Numbered from the stretch's first letter, positions 1 to 8,818 are shown. The stretch is DNA of 64,000 nucleotides from Paenibacillus eucommiae (GCF_017874215.1 NZ_JAGGLB010000001.1:1-64000); one strand, 5' to 3'. Numbers and translations: made by a program. The notes: a model not told the origin generated them from the sequence alone.

Positions 1-329
1 ACGATGCGGAAAAACTACGGAAGCTCATCTTGATGTACTCCATCATCGCACTGGGGTTGCAACGGTTGACTTACCTGTCCCGGCTAGATCCCGATGTGCC
101 CTGCACGCAGGTGATGAGCGAAGAGGAAGGGCAAGTTCTCTATCGCATCGCCAATAAAACGAAAACCCTTCCTGCCAAGCTGCCTACCCTGCAGGAGTCT
201 GTGTTGGCTTTGGCCAAACTGGGAGGCTTTTTAGGGCGCAAGAGCGATGGAGCCCCGGGCGTAAAGGTGCTGTGGAGGGGGCTCCAAGTGTTTCGCAACG
301 TCTTGGATACGTATCGATTCTTACTGTAA
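1..329 (+). CDS. IS4-family transposase, C-terminal fragment
   Basis: The reading frame is open from the left window edge (codons in register from base 3) to the TAA at 327-329, so this is the last ~108 residues of a protein that begins outside the window; the internal TTG at 30 is not a real start. The sequence carries the segment GGFLGRKSDG followed by KVLWRGL, typical of the C-terminal end of IS4-type (IS50-like group) DDE transposases. In that family the catalytic D, D and E residues lie upstream, so they cannot be checked here. Whether the full element is intact depends on the neighbouring sequence. I saw no certain terminal inverted repeat downstream. Family call fairly sure; intactness unknown. 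Confidence 0.78.
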   Translation, partial: DAEKLRKLILMYSIIALGLQRLTYLSRLDPDVPCTQVMSEEEGQVLYRIANKTKTLPAKLPTLQESVLALAKLGGFLGRKSDGAPGVKVLWRGLQVFRNVLDTYRFLL

Positions 330-401
330 ATTTCCGGAAACGTTGTGGGGCAAGCTTAGTCACCGCAGTCCGTTAGAAGCGGAAATGCAGCGAAATGAGA
401 T

Positions 402-540
402 TGTAACGTTCACGGATGTCCCTTACAGGCTGAAAAGGGGGCGATTGTGGGGAAAACCCCCTTCTAATGGTCGCGGATGTCCATTAGAATCGTGAATTTG
501 TAAAAATCAGCCTCTAAAGGTCAGCGGTGACCGTTAAAGA
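402..540. repeat. Three evenly spaced palindromes with GGATGTCC-like loops
   Basis: Three stem-loops are centred at about 414.5, 475.5 and 525.5, giving spacings of 61 and 50 bp. The stems differ (TGTAA/TTACA; TTCTAATGG/CCATTAGAA; GGTCA/TGACC with TCTAAA outside), but the first two share the loop CGGATGTC. The 61/50 spacing closely matches the 62/51 spacing of the palindrome cassettes elsewhere in the window. A fourth weak stem (GCTT/AAGC, 354-380) lies about 48 bp upstream. Confidence 0.55.
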
Positions 541-739
541 CAGGTCCTTTCCGTATCTGGAAGATATCTTCCGTCGTTGTGATATACGGATTCTGCATCG
601 GTCTATTCCTCTTTTGTTGGGTAGAACTTTCAACCGTACAGGATTGGCAGATGTTTTTCCAGTTTTAGCTATCCATTCATTTGTCAAGCACTGATTGTGG
701 TGTTGAGTCAATTTAATATATTGAATTGAGAGATTCATA

Positions 740-796
740 AAAGAGCAGGCCTTCATTCGCAGATTATAGTTTTTTGCGAATAAAGACCTGCTCTTC
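740..796. repeat. Long imperfect inverted repeat (hairpin)
   Basis: Bases 741-761 (AAGAGCAGGCCTTCATTCGC...) pair with 774-795 (...AAGACCTGCTCTT) with only two mismatches, leaving a short A/T-rich loop. It could be a bidirectional terminator or the remnant end of a mobile element. No adjacent gene decides between these. Confidence 0.5.
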
Positions 797-919
797 TTTG
801 AATGTGTTCATACAATTACAACGATATCGTTCAATTATTATGAAACCGTCTGTTAAGTGCACGGATTTTCCTGTTTCGGTGAATTGCTACACGTCTCTCA
901 TTAAATATCACGAACACTG

Positions 920-1100
920 TGGACATCAGATCCATTATTTTAACAATTCAAGGGGTTTTTGCGGTGCTTCCGGACATGAAAGCCCTTATTGATGCAGAAA
1001 CCGCGCCAAAATCATGTATTTATTGCAAATAACGGAACCTATGTCCGTAACTCTTGCCAAAAAGAGATAAATGGTAAAATAGCGTACCTCATGTCCGTAA
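920..1100. repeat. Second degenerate palindrome set with GGACAT/ATGTCC cores
   Basis: Short stems surround the same core in either orientation: TGGA/TCCA centred at ~927, GCTTC/GAAAGC at ~974 and ACGGA/TCCGT at ~1040. An exact repeat ATGTCCGTAA follows at 1041-1050 and 1091-1100, 50 bp apart. The arrangement resembles the set at 402-540 but the stems are short, so this is tentative. Confidence 0.35.
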
Positions 1101-1206
1101 CCCTTACGTCCATTCGCTATAACTGTACATATACTATGCTTGCTGTTCATATTGTACGCTGGTCAAGTTGTGCCTATTATGCTTGCGCTTGTGCATGTTG
1201 TACAGT

Positions 1207-1235
1207 GCTATAGCATGGCATCCCATGCCATAGCG
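1207..1235. other. Hairpin downstream of the aminotransferase gene
   Basis: ATGGCA and TGCCAT form a stem around TCCCA, with flanking GCTAT/ATAGC extending it through a bulge. It lies about 95 bp beyond the stop of the minus-strand gene at 1330. No T-run follows on either strand, so a terminator role is uncertain. Confidence 0.35.
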
Positions 1236-1329
1236 ATGCTTTCAGTAATGTTGCGCAGACTAATCTATAAAAAGCCAATTGCTGCCATGATTTTCGAATC
1301 TATCGAATCTATGCTTCGTCTATGCTTCA

Positions 1330-2664
1330 TTACCGCCGTGCGCCAGCAAAGAAATTCCAGCCCCCAACACTCCCTGGATTCCCGGAATCTTCAGCCAGGA
1401 GCTCTTTGTAATTTGCTGCTACCTTACGGTATGCCTCAACGTACTGTTCAATAATTTCCGGACGGTAATGCTTAAACCATGGAATCCCAAATACTTTGGC
1501 ACCGATGCCTTCAGAGACAGGCAAGCTGCCCCTCTCCTGGCGCACATCCCGGTTCGCATTGGCAATGACGGTCGGCTTGCCATGTCCGTATACATCAACC
1601 TCATGGAGCAGTGAATGGAGATGCAGCGGCAAATTGCAGCCAGGGCTAGCATCCGCTCCCTCCGCTCGAACCGCTTCACAGAAGCGGGAGACGGACAAGC
1701 CGCCAAGCTCCTCGGCAACGTAATGCCCATGTGTCGCATACCAGCCGCCCATTGTACTGCCGCTGCCCGGATCTGGCCGATGCGCGCGGATCCCAGGGAC
1801 GTCTGCCAGCTGGTCCCAGAAGTAGTTCATCGCTTTGTCAATTTCGCCAATCCGCCGATCGTACTCCTTCAATTGAACTCTGCCAACTGCCGAACTCATT
1901 TGATGCATACGATATTTATACCCGCCATAAGGGACGCCTATATGCGGCCGCAGCGCCTCGTTCTGGATGCTATCGTTAAAGCGCTCATAATGGCCAAGAG
2001 CAATGGCTCGTTCATAAATGTCTCTGTTATTAGTTACAAAAATACCGCCTTCTCCAATAGCAAACGATTTGCCCGCCATCAGAGACATCGCCCCAACGTC
2101 CCCGATCGTCCCGACCCTACGACCTTTGTAATAACCGCCTTGAGCATGAGATACATCTTCGATTACCTTGATATGATGCCTTTCGGCAATTTCCATAATC
2201 GCATCCATATCTGCCGGATGTCCCAAATAATGCACCACAACAATCGCTTTCGTCCGTTCCGTAATGCGATGCTCGATATCCTTGGGATCGATACACAGCG
2301 TCACCGGATCAATTTCTGCAAACACAACAGTCGCCCCCAATGAGAAAGCGGGCAGCGCCGTGGCCCAGTAAGTAACACTCGGACAGATGATCTCATCGCC
2401 TATCCCAACTTCACAGCCGTACATCGCTGCTTGCAGGGAATTCGTTCCGTTATTGAAACCAAGTGCATAATCCATTCCGAGCCAATCCGCGAATTCCTGT
2501 TCGAACTTCTTCGTAACATCTGTCCCGGACATCGTCCCTTTACGGAGCACTTCCAATACAGCAGCCTCATCTTCTTCTGTAACGATTGGCCAGTGAAACA
2601 TCTCGGCTTCTACCTGTCCGACTGCTTTGGGTCCCCCTAGCAGAGCAAGCTTTTCATTACCCAT
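1330..2664 (-). CDS. DegT/DnrJ/EryC1/StrS-family PLP aminotransferase (StsC/BtrS-like)
   Basis: Predicted PLP-dependent sugar or cyclitol aminotransferase of 444 residues. The fold-type I signatures are visible: the early glycine-rich phosphate-binding segment FNNGT, Asp in EDVSHA (about residue 170) that contacts the pyridine nitrogen, and the Schiff-base lysine in SLMAGKSFAIGEGG near residue 199. I placed the start at the ATG at 2662-2664 rather than 24 codons upstream, because AAGGGAGG sits at proper distance before it and the N-terminus then matches the paralogue at 23007-24338. Most residues are identical between the two. The gene directly follows the deacetylase-like gene on the same strand (52-bp gap), suggesting one transcript. 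The C-terminal half resembles the StsC/BtrS inosose aminotransferases, but substrate is unknown and neighbours are catabolic rather than antibiotic genes. Confidence 0.88.
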   Translation of the reverse strand: MGNEKLALLGGPKAVGQVEAEMFHWPIVTEEDEAAVLEVLRKGTMSGTDVTKKFEQEFADWLGMDYALGFNNGTNSLQAAMYGCEVGIGDEIICPSVTYWATALPAFSLGATVVFAEIDPVTLCIDPKDIEHRITERTKAIVVVHYLGHPADMDAIMEIAERHHIKVIEDVSHAQGGYYKGRRVGTIGDVGAMSLMAGKSFAIGEGGIFVTNNRDIYERAIALGHYERFNDSIQNEALRPHIGVPYGGYKYRMHQMSSAVGRVQLKEYDRRIGEIDKAMNYFWDQLADVPGIRAHRPDPGSGSTMGGWYATHGHYVAEELGGLSVSRFCEAVRAEGADASPGCNLPLHLHSLLHEVDVYGHGKPTVIANANRDVRQERGSLPVSEGIGAKVFGIPWFKHYRPEIIEQYVEAYRKVAANYKELLAEDSGNPGSVGGWNFFAGARR

Positions 2665-2716
2665 GTTAAAAACCTCCCTTATCCCCAATGTGTGCTTAAC
2701 AAATATCTCATATCTC

Positions 2717-4426
2717 TTATACAGCCCCTGCAGCAAGCTGTTTCCGGCAGATTACCCCATAGCGGGTCTCAATTGTTTCTCCTGCTAATGGAGCATAACT
2801 CTCTGGCATAGGCGCCCAAATAACTGCATTCGCAGGCAGTGGCATCCCCACTTCAACAGAAACATTCGTATCATCCACCGCAGTGACCTTGATGCTCCGG
2901 CGCGCCCGCTCCCAATCGTTAATTTCTTTCCCTCTCCAGAATACGTAGCCGCGCTTGCGAGCTTCTGCCACAATTTTGCGGAATGAGTTGCGGACCGTTT
3001 CCCGCATGCCGATATGCGTTTGATGAACCAGAAAGTGGGCAACTCCGCCGTCAACCTTACTTATCTCCTCGAGAAAGGGAACAATGATCGTGCTGTCCGA
3101 CCAATGTGAGGATAAGTCCAGATCCTGCGTCAAAAAGCCAATCTCAAGAACATCATACAACCGGTTCTGATCGTTCGACCACGCTATTGGAAAATAGGGA
3201 TGACAGGTGCCGAATAAGAAGCCCACGTTACCTTTTTTGCTCGGACCACGAGTTTGGTCACTTTCGATCCCTCGAGCCTCGCACCACTCGAACAGCTCTC
3301 CCCAGCCTTCAAAACGGGTATAATGATTTTTATTGGAAGTGACTTTATCCAGTGCTGCTGTTTGCTGCAAAAGGAGAAGCTGACGATCAAAATCATCCTG
3401 ATCCCATATGCGGTCGTCTGACTCCAGTGCATTGTAGTGAAATGCGAGCTCGTGACCTGCCGCTTTTATTTGATCATAAATTGGCGTGCTGTATCCGGGT
3501 TCGATGATGCACCAGGTGGACTGTATCTGCAGTTCGTCCAGAATAGCCAGGGTCGCCAGTGCATATTCCTCCACATTTCCGTCACTGTCATGCGAGATCG
3601 TAGCCACACGCTCTATACCGTCCGGCCAGAAGCCGACGAAAGGCAGCGTCAGCCCCTGCCCAACCGCTGTACGCAGCAGACGTCCGATAAACAGTTCCCG
3701 CCAAAAATCCGCATACGGATAGGCGATATAAGGGTTTCCTGTTTCCGTGTAAAGACGGTCATGATGCCAATCCATCTCGCTCCGGTCATCAGCCTTTAGA
3801 ATTCCTTCATTAATTGGCGCAGATCCATCCAATGCCGGAACGCCATCCTCCAGCACCGGGCTGTTGCCCTGCTGAAAACCGACGATAGTTGCCGGAATAT
3901 CGACAGCCCAACGATCGAATAAGCCTTCTCCAATCCGGAAGCGCTGCAGAGCGGCGCCAATAGGAGCTCCCCCAGGTTCCCCCCGCCGCAGCTCACCTGC
4001 TTCCTCCTGCAAAAACTCATTCTCCGCAGAAGAAGACTTCCAAGGTGACGCCTGCAGGAACCGGATCACCTCTGCCTTATCATAAAAAGCTCCAAATGCC
4101 GCATACCCAACAGTGCCTCTTTCTTTCCACATACAGCCCAGCTTGGCAGCAAGCGCATTCAAACCGGCAAACGAAATAAGCACGCCGCCCTGCTCTACAT
4201 ATTTCCATAGAACTGAAGTTGATGCTGCGTCATCCTTTACCGAGCCAGCTATCAGGATATCGAACGAGCTGTTCTCGACCTCCCCGATATCACGAATAAT
4301 CTCGAACGGAATTCCAGCATGAGCAAGAATTTCTTCCGTATAGTTGGCAAAAACATTCAGACCGTACGTCCAGCGGCGCTGAGCTTCACTCTGATCCAGC
4401 AGAAGTCCAAGACGTGCAAGTTTCAT
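2717..4426 (-). CDS. Polysaccharide-deacetylase-like protein with N-terminal Rossmann-type domain
   Basis: A 569-residue protein with no signal peptide, so probably cytoplasmic. Residues 1-150 look like a flavodoxin/class-I amidotransferase-type domain (alternating strands and helices, DILIAGS, YVEQGGVLISF). Residues ~270-510 resemble a NodB-type barrel: DSDG near residue 280 could supply metal-binding Asp, HELAFH near 331 resembles the second motif though with wider His spacing, and HFLVHQTHIG supplies a late histidine. The usual TFDDG motif is not exact, so deacetylation is inferred, not shown. GGAGATG precedes the ATG. It lies upstream of the StrS-type aminotransferase, probably in one operon, under a promoter near the large inverted repeat at 4447-4490. 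Together they may modify an amino or acetylated sugar. Confidence 0.6.
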   Translation of the reverse strand: MKLARLGLLLDQSEAQRRWTYGLNVFANYTEEILAHAGIPFEIIRDIGEVENSSFDILIAGSVKDDAASTSVLWKYVEQGGVLISFAGLNALAAKLGCMWKERGTVGYAAFGAFYDKAEVIRFLQASPWKSSSAENEFLQEEAGELRRGEPGGAPIGAALQRFRIGEGLFDRWAVDIPATIVGFQQGNSPVLEDGVPALDGSAPINEGILKADDRSEMDWHHDRLYTETGNPYIAYPYADFWRELFIGRLLRTAVGQGLTLPFVGFWPDGIERVATISHDSDGNVEEYALATLAILDELQIQSTWCIIEPGYSTPIYDQIKAAGHELAFHYNALESDDRIWDQDDFDRQLLLLQQTAALDKVTSNKNHYTRFEGWGELFEWCEARGIESDQTRGPSKKGNVGFLFGTCHPYFPIAWSNDQNRLYDVLEIGFLTQDLDLSSHWSDSTIIVPFLEEISKVDGGVAHFLVHQTHIGMRETVRNSFRKIVAEARKRGYVFWRGKEINDWERARRSIKVTAVDDTNVSVEVGMPLPANAVIWAPMPESYAPLAGETIETRYGVICRKQLAAGAV

Positions 4427-4446
4427 CTTATTTTGTCATCTCCATT

Positions 4447-4490
4447 TTTAAAATATAATAATATGTATCATACCTGTATTATATTTTAAA
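4447..4490. promoter_or_regulatory. Perfect 14-bp inverted repeat, candidate operator
   Basis: TTTAAAATATAATA at 4447-4460 is matched exactly in reverse complement at 4477-4490, and the 16-bp centre contains GTATCATAC, itself a small palindrome. It lies 21-64 bp upstream of the start of the deacetylase-like gene, where an operator overlapping the promoter is expected. It could also act as an A/T-rich hairpin terminator. Confidence 0.45.
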
Positions 4491-4551
4491 GTGTGAAAAA
4501 AAACTACCCTTTTCGCAAAAAAATCTTCCCACAGCCTATAGCCTGCATCCT

Positions 4552-4580
4552 ACAGACTACGGACTACAGACTTCAGACTA
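4552..4580. repeat. Degenerate heptamer run (CAGACTA-like)
   Basis: About four imperfect 7-bp units (CAGACTA, CGGACTA, CAGACTT, CAGACTA) sit just downstream of the MocR-gene stop, ending in the palindrome AGACTATAGTCT. The same unit length recurs in better-conserved runs elsewhere in the window. Confidence 0.4.
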
Positions 4581-4605
4581 TAGTCTGATCCAGTTAGGAT
4601 CTTTT

Positions 4606-6060
4606 TTATAAACCCCATGCTTCTTTAAGTAAATGAATCCCCTCTTCGATCGCGACCTCCTCCATCCCCCCAAATCCCAGGATTAGATACGAGCGGGGAC
4701 ATTCCTCCGGATTTAGCCAATGATGCTTCGGAGAATACACACCTATTTGTCTTTGCTTCGCTTCCTCAATTAAGGCTTCGCTTGTCCGTCCTTTTACATC
4801 CAGCAGGATATGCAGACCAGATTTAAGCCCGATAATTTCTACCTTTGTTCCCAAGTGACGAGAAATCGCATGAATAAAAACCTTATGCTTTCCTTGATAC
4901 ACCCTTCTCATTTTACGAATATGCCTGGCAAAGTGACCGCCGTTCATAAATAGAAATACTGCTTTTTGCAGGATCGGTGAGACCGACTGACTATATAGCT
5001 GAAGCTCTGAACCAATCCTATCCATAATCGCAGCAGGCAAAACCGTATAGCTGAGCCGTGCTGCAGGTAAAAAGGATTTCGAGAAAGTACCTGTGTAGAT
5101 AACCCGATCTCCCGAATCAAGTGCCTTCAAGGATGGAATGGGCTGTCCCAAATATCGGAACTCACTATCATAGTCATCCTCAATAATAAGGCTTTCATGC
5201 TCGTTGGCCCATTGCAATAGCTTCATCCTCTTTTGTATCGGAAGAACCATGCCCAGGGGAAACTGGTGAGAAGGTGTGACATACACAGCCTTGGCATTAG
5301 AATTGTACAATTCTTCTATATTTAATCCGTCCGCTTCAAGAGAAATGGGCATAATTGTACAGTCATTATTTTTTAATACGGTTCTGACCCCCTCATAGCC
5401 CGGGTTTTCTATACCGACCACCTGTCCCCTTAAAGGCAGCAATTGACACAAGAAATTGACGGACTGCTGAGTACCTGAGCTAATAAAAATTTGTTCGGGC
5501 ACACAAGTTATGCCTCTGGATTGAAACAAATACCTCGAAATTTCTACCCTGAGCTCATACTCCCCCAATGGATCCCCATAACCTAGCACCCCTGAGGATT
5601 CCTTATGTAAAGCATCCAACAAGCAGCTCTTCCAAACCGCCATCGGAAAACGTTTAATTTCTATGTGACCATAACGAAAATCGTACTTATACTTCTCAGG
5701 ACTACTATCCGCATTACTATTAGCATTACTATTTGCAGAAGAAACTACAGTGGAAATCGAAGCAGAAGGCTCAGCTTCAGACGCTGCAGAAGTAGAATCC
5801 TGGATCATATCTTCCAATGGCAGGACCAGAAAACCAACTCGTCCCTTACTCTCTACATACCCTTCAGATAGCAACTGCTGATACGCTGCCTCGACTGTAT
5901 TTTTGCTAATTTTCAAATGCTCGGCCAACTGGCGGATAGAGGGCAATTTAGTCCCCCGGACAATGATGCCCGCCTCAATTTTTTCCTTGATATAGCTGTA
6001 CAACTGAACAAATAACGGATTCTTTCCCAACTTGTCCAGCAAGGGTGTTATTTCAATCAT
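4606..6060 (-). CDS. MocR-family transcriptional regulator (GntR wHTH + aminotransferase domain)
   Basis: The 484-residue protein has a GntR winged helix at residues ~12-80 (KLPSIRQLAEHLKISKNTV), a Ser/Asn/Ala-rich linker at 88-120, and a fold-type I aminotransferase domain from ~125 to the end. The PLP-binding lysine is in TGTFSKS (about K328) and EDDYDSEF supplies the Asp region. MocR proteins bind PLP or a PLP adduct and control divergent genes linked to vitamin B6, GABA or amino-acid metabolism. Here the divergent neighbour is a pyridoxamine-oxidase-like flavoprotein 114 bp away, the likely target. The shared spacer holds CTGT-N8-ACAG at 6095-6110, a possible but weak operator. The GGAG next to the ATG is close, but the N-terminus is canonical for the family. 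Confidence 0.88.
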   Translation of the reverse strand: MIEITPLLDKLGKNPLFVQLYSYIKEKIEAGIIVRGTKLPSIRQLAEHLKISKNTVEAAYQQLLSEGYVESKGRVGFLVLPLEDMIQDSTSAASEAEPSASISTVVSSANSNANSNADSSPEKYKYDFRYGHIEIKRFPMAVWKSCLLDALHKESSGVLGYGDPLGEYELRVEISRYLFQSRGITCVPEQIFISSGTQQSVNFLCQLLPLRGQVVGIENPGYEGVRTVLKNNDCTIMPISLEADGLNIEELYNSNAKAVYVTPSHQFPLGMVLPIQKRMKLLQWANEHESLIIEDDYDSEFRYLGQPIPSLKALDSGDRVIYTGTFSKSFLPAARLSYTVLPAAIMDRIGSELQLYSQSVSPILQKAVFLFMNGGHFARHIRKMRRVYQGKHKVFIHAISRHLGTKVEIIGLKSGLHILLDVKGRTSEALIEEAKQRQIGVYSPKHHWLNPEECPRSYLILGFGGMEEVAIEEGIHLLKEAWGL

Positions 6061-6174
6061 CTCCAGACACCTGACCCCTTCATATTAAATAAAACTGTCA
6101 CTTTTCACAGGTACAATAATCTAATATTATGACCTTATCACAAATCCTGCCGTACAGAAAGGATGACAACCACT

Positions 6175-6711
6175 ATGTTTCCCATAAGAATGCAAAAAAG
6201 AGAGTGTACCGATCTACTAAAAATCCAAACCTTTTTATTGCATGCAAAAACAGGCTACCTGGGGCTTTCCGCCAAAGATACTCCTTATGTGGTTCCCCTA
6301 AATTTCACTTGGATGAATGAAACCATCTACTTCCATGGAGCAGCAGAAGGCCGCAAAATAGACTTTATTCGTGACAATCCTTCTGCCTGCTTCACAGTTA
6401 GCGAGGAATTCGGCACTATAACTGATACCGTACCTGCCCATACAGATACTGCTTATATGAGTGTTATGATTTTTGGGAGCGTAGAGTTTGTTACAGATCT
6501 AGATGAAGCTGTTGAAGCGATGCAAAGTATGCTGAACAAATATGTTCCTGGATATTATGACCAACCGCTGTCCAAAACGCATGTTGAAAAATATAAATCT
6601 TCGTTAGGCAGCCGCACCTTAGTGTTCAAGCTAAATCAGTCATTCCTTTCCGCCAAGGAAAATGAACGTGATGAGCATGCCATGTTTTATGCCGGGAAAA
6701 AAATCCAATAG
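6175..6711 (+). CDS. Pyridoxamine 5'-phosphate oxidase-like flavoprotein (NimA-type)
   Basis: A 178-residue split-barrel protein. It resembles the small FMN-binding family that includes NimA-type proteins: an N-terminal helix, then LGLSAKDTPYVVPLNFTW, a hydrophobic strand ETIYFHGAAEGRKIDFI and a later strand SVMIFGSVEFV. These proteins usually bind FMN or heme and reduce small substrates; no specific reaction can be read here. Two in-frame ATGs exist, at 6163 and 6175; AAAGGATG at 6158-6165 leaves 9 bases before the second, so I chose 6175. It is divergent from the MocR regulator, its probable controller. Confidence 0.78.
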   Translation: MFPIRMQKRECTDLLKIQTFLLHAKTGYLGLSAKDTPYVVPLNFTWMNETIYFHGAAEGRKIDFIRDNPSACFTVSEEFGTITDTVPAHTDTAYMSVMIFGSVEFVTDLDEAVEAMQSMLNKYVPGYYDQPLSKTHVEKYKSSLGSRTLVFKLNQSFLSAKENERDEHAMFYAGKKIQ

Positions 6712-6774
6712 GAGCGTTTTTGGAAGCTGGGAGCGCTACGAGAGAACGAGAGGGAACGGCTGCAGAAGTGAGAA

Positions 6775-7200
6775 ACAATCTTTAAGGCAGCCGCTAACGC
6801 TCTTCCTCCCATAGCCATAAGCCCCACCCTCTTCTCTGCTATAATCACACGAGTCACACGTACACCCAGCTCAAACCGGAAACCAGCAATGCTTTTTCTC
6901 CTGATTGGAAGAGCATTTTCCGTGGACAATGGTGCTGGGAATGAAAAACGCCCCCGCCAGTGCGTGCAACCAAGAGGAGCTGCTACTTTAACGATGATTT
7001 TCATCGTTAAAACTCCAACTTCTCTCCACAACCTTATCTTAACGATGAAAATCATCGTTAAAATTCCATTTATGCCCCCGAAGATCCCATCCGGCCTCTT
7101 TTAGCGATGAAAAACATCGTTAACGTGACCTATTGACCTGGAACACTTGCTTTAACGATGAAAAACATCGTTAAGTGGAGCACACGCTCCATTCGGGGAG
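6775..7200 (+). repeat. Composite intergenic repeat, copy 1 (degenerate head)
   Basis: This non-coding block fills the gap between the convergent flavoprotein and permease genes. Its 5' part keeps only the right arm of the large hairpin (AATCTTTAAGGCAGCCGC, then CGCTCTTCC) and the conserved text around CTCAAACCGGA. The 3' part is a full four-palindrome cassette, followed by CACGCTCCATTCGGGGAG, the tail shared with other copies. No coding frame with a ribosome site is present. Confidence 0.7.
6987..7175 (+). repeat. Palindrome quartet 1
   Basis: Four copies of the palindrome TTTAACGATG-N5-CATCGTTAAA begin at 6987, 7038, 7100 and 7151, i.e. spacings of 51, 62 and 51 bp. Loops are ATTTT, AAAAT and AAAAA. 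The third copy has AGCG in its left arm. Confidence 0.85.
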
Positions 7201-7219
7201 CCGGCCTTCTTACCAGTTG

Positions 7220-7279
7220 TTCACTACTGTTCACTAATGTTTACTACTGTTCACTACTGTTCACTACTGTTTACTACTA
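7220..7279 (+). repeat. Tandem 10-mer TTCACTACTG x6
   Basis: Six head-to-tail copies of a 10-bp unit with a few substitutions (TTCACTAATG, TTTACTACTG). It follows copy 1 of the composite repeat and precedes the permease gene end. No open frame with a ribosome site uses it. Confidence 0.8.
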
Positions 7280-7452
7280 TTTACTTTTCCTCACTATCGT
7301 TCTTCCTCCCACATTCCATCCTTCCAGCTTCAAAGTGCCGAACCTGCCACGCTCAAACTGACTCACTTATATTTTCAAATACAAATATAAAAAAGAACCG
7401 TAAGAATAAAGACTCCTCACGATTCATTGACATTGATATTGATTCTCAATTA

Positions 7453-8709
7453 CTATGGCTTTATACACGTTTTCAACTGTTTATAACTAAAATAAATGGA
7501 AAGTGCCCCAATCATCAATAGCACATTTGTGGATGAGTACATCATAATGACTACTAGAACAAACACGGATAAAATAACGCCCGATACGTTTACTAGCCTA
7601 TTATTAAGCACTTTAATGCCTGCTAAAATTCCAATCAAGGCGTTCATCGCCAAAAAACTATTCGCAATAAGAACTAGAGATTCTAAATCAAACCACCCAA
7701 GCTGGATCAAAAAGATCACTATGAGATTCACAATCCCTATAGTGCTGATGGCCACAAAAGGAATGTTCTGCCGGGTACGCTTTGACATGAAAGCAGGCAA
7801 TATTTGATCCTCTGATAAAGAAGCTGTCAGTCTGGATATTCCCCCTACATACAATAAATAGGTCGATGCACAGAGAAAAATGCCAAGAAACGCTATAATT
7901 AAATGACTCCATTCACCGAATAAGGGATGCATAATGGCTGCGAGAGAAAAGTCTTTGTTCCAATAGCTTTTTATATCTGTCCATTGCACAGCTGCTGCGA
8001 CAACCATATAGACAACAGCAATGACAATGAAACTTAAAATAATGGCTCTCGTAGTCGTCTTTTTAACATCCTTGACCTCTTTGGTGTAATTACCTATAAT
8101 GTCCCAGCCGAATACGGCCCAGAACAAGAGCAAAACCGCATACCCGATATGATTGACCTGAAAAGGAGTTGTAATGGCAAAAGGCTTCGGGTGTATGGAA
8201 AGGCTGACGACTGCGGCTACAAATAAAGTAATGGCAGAAACAGTAGACATCAAAAAAGACAATTTTCCAATAAACGTGATCTTACAAAATAACAAAAGGA
8301 TACATGCAACAGTAAAACTATAACAAATAAAAATACTACTGCCTATTCCAACTTGCGCCATATATTCACTAGCTGTCATTAATACAGCCACTGCCCCCAC
8401 GGATACTCCTAAAATTAGAAATAAAGAAGCCAATACTTTGATATGCTCTCCAAAAGCCATACAAATGGCATTCGTGATACCCCCATCACCCGGATATTGT
8501 ATACTGATTGCACCAAAAATATAAGCCGCAACAAGACTCACTCCGATGATAATGATCCAGGCTGCAATAGCCCAATCTCCAGCAATTTGATAAACAGTAT
8601 TAGGCAGCATGAGAATACCAGAGCCCAGTATAGGCCCAATAATTAATCCACTAAGGGTAAGCACTCCAAGCTTATTTTCCTTAGCTAAAGTTTTCCTATT
8701 AATGTTCAC
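7453..8709 (-). CDS. APC-superfamily amino acid permease
   Basis: A very hydrophobic 418-residue protein with about twelve predicted membrane helices, opening with LTLSGLIIGPILGSGILMLP. The small-residue GSGI pattern in the first helix is typical of the amino acid-polyamine-organocation transporters. It probably imports or exports an amino acid or related amine across the cell membrane; substrate unknown. I prefer the GTG at 8707-8709, which has GAGAGG six bases upstream; an ATG 13 codons earlier (8748) lacks a visible ribosome site. The LysR regulator lies upstream on the same strand, leaving about 110 bp between stop and start, and may control it. No clear terminator was found after the gene. 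Confidence 0.85.
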   Translation of the reverse strand: MNINRKTLAKENKLGVLTLSGLIIGPILGSGILMLPNTVYQIAGDWAIAAWIIIIGVSLVAAYIFGAISIQYPGDGGITNAICMAFGEHIKVLASLFLILGVSVGAVAVLMTASEYMAQVGIGSSIFICYSFTVACILLLFCKITFIGKLSFLMSTVSAITLFVAAVVSLSIHPKPFAITTPFQVNHIGYAVLLLFWAVFGWDIIGNYTKEVKDVKKTTTRAIILSFIVIAVVYMVVAAAVQWTDIKSYWNKDFSLAAIMHPLFGEWSHLIIAFLGIFLCASTYLLYVGGISRLTASLSEDQILPAFMSKRTRQNIPFVAISTIGIVNLIVIFLIQLGWFDLESLVLIANSFLAMNALIGILAGIKVLNNRLVNVSGVILSVFVLVVIMMYSSTNVLLMIGALSIYFSYKQLKTCIKP

Positions 8710-8818
8710 AACCAGCCTCTCTTTATTTATCTCTGTGTTATGTAACATTATTATAAACGGTCTTGTTCCGTATAGTGTAAATCCAAAAAGCTATGGCGTA
8801 ATATAGTATAAAGCTATC

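Larger units (their letters stand above)
330..1329. other. Gene-poor 1-kb spacer rich in hairpins
   Basis: No open frame here has a Shine-Dalgarno site or recognisable protein. The stretch holds two sets of palindromes with GGATGTCC or ATGTCC cores (402-540 and 920-1100), a long inverted repeat (740-796), a 12-bp palindrome AACGATATCGTT at 820-831 and a hairpin at 1207-1235. It separates the IS4 fragment from the end of the aminotransferase gene. Confidence 0.6.

Noticed and set aside
514-756. 80-residue minus-strand frame
   Set aside because: No recognisable domain or Shine-Dalgarno site; overlaps hairpins of the spacer.
1140-1454. Plus-strand frame across the aminotransferase end
   Set aside because: Shadow of the minus-strand gene and spacer; no ribosome site or similarity.
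4583-4604. Plus-strand terminator GATCC-AGTTA-GGATC followed by T6
   Set aside because: The hairpin is only 5 bp and no plus-strand gene lies upstream, so I did not list it as a functional terminator.
6987-7175. CRISPR-like array
   Set aside because: Repeats are perfect palindromes, intervals alternate 51/62/51, and the sequences between them are conserved among loci rather than unique spacers. No cas genes are present.
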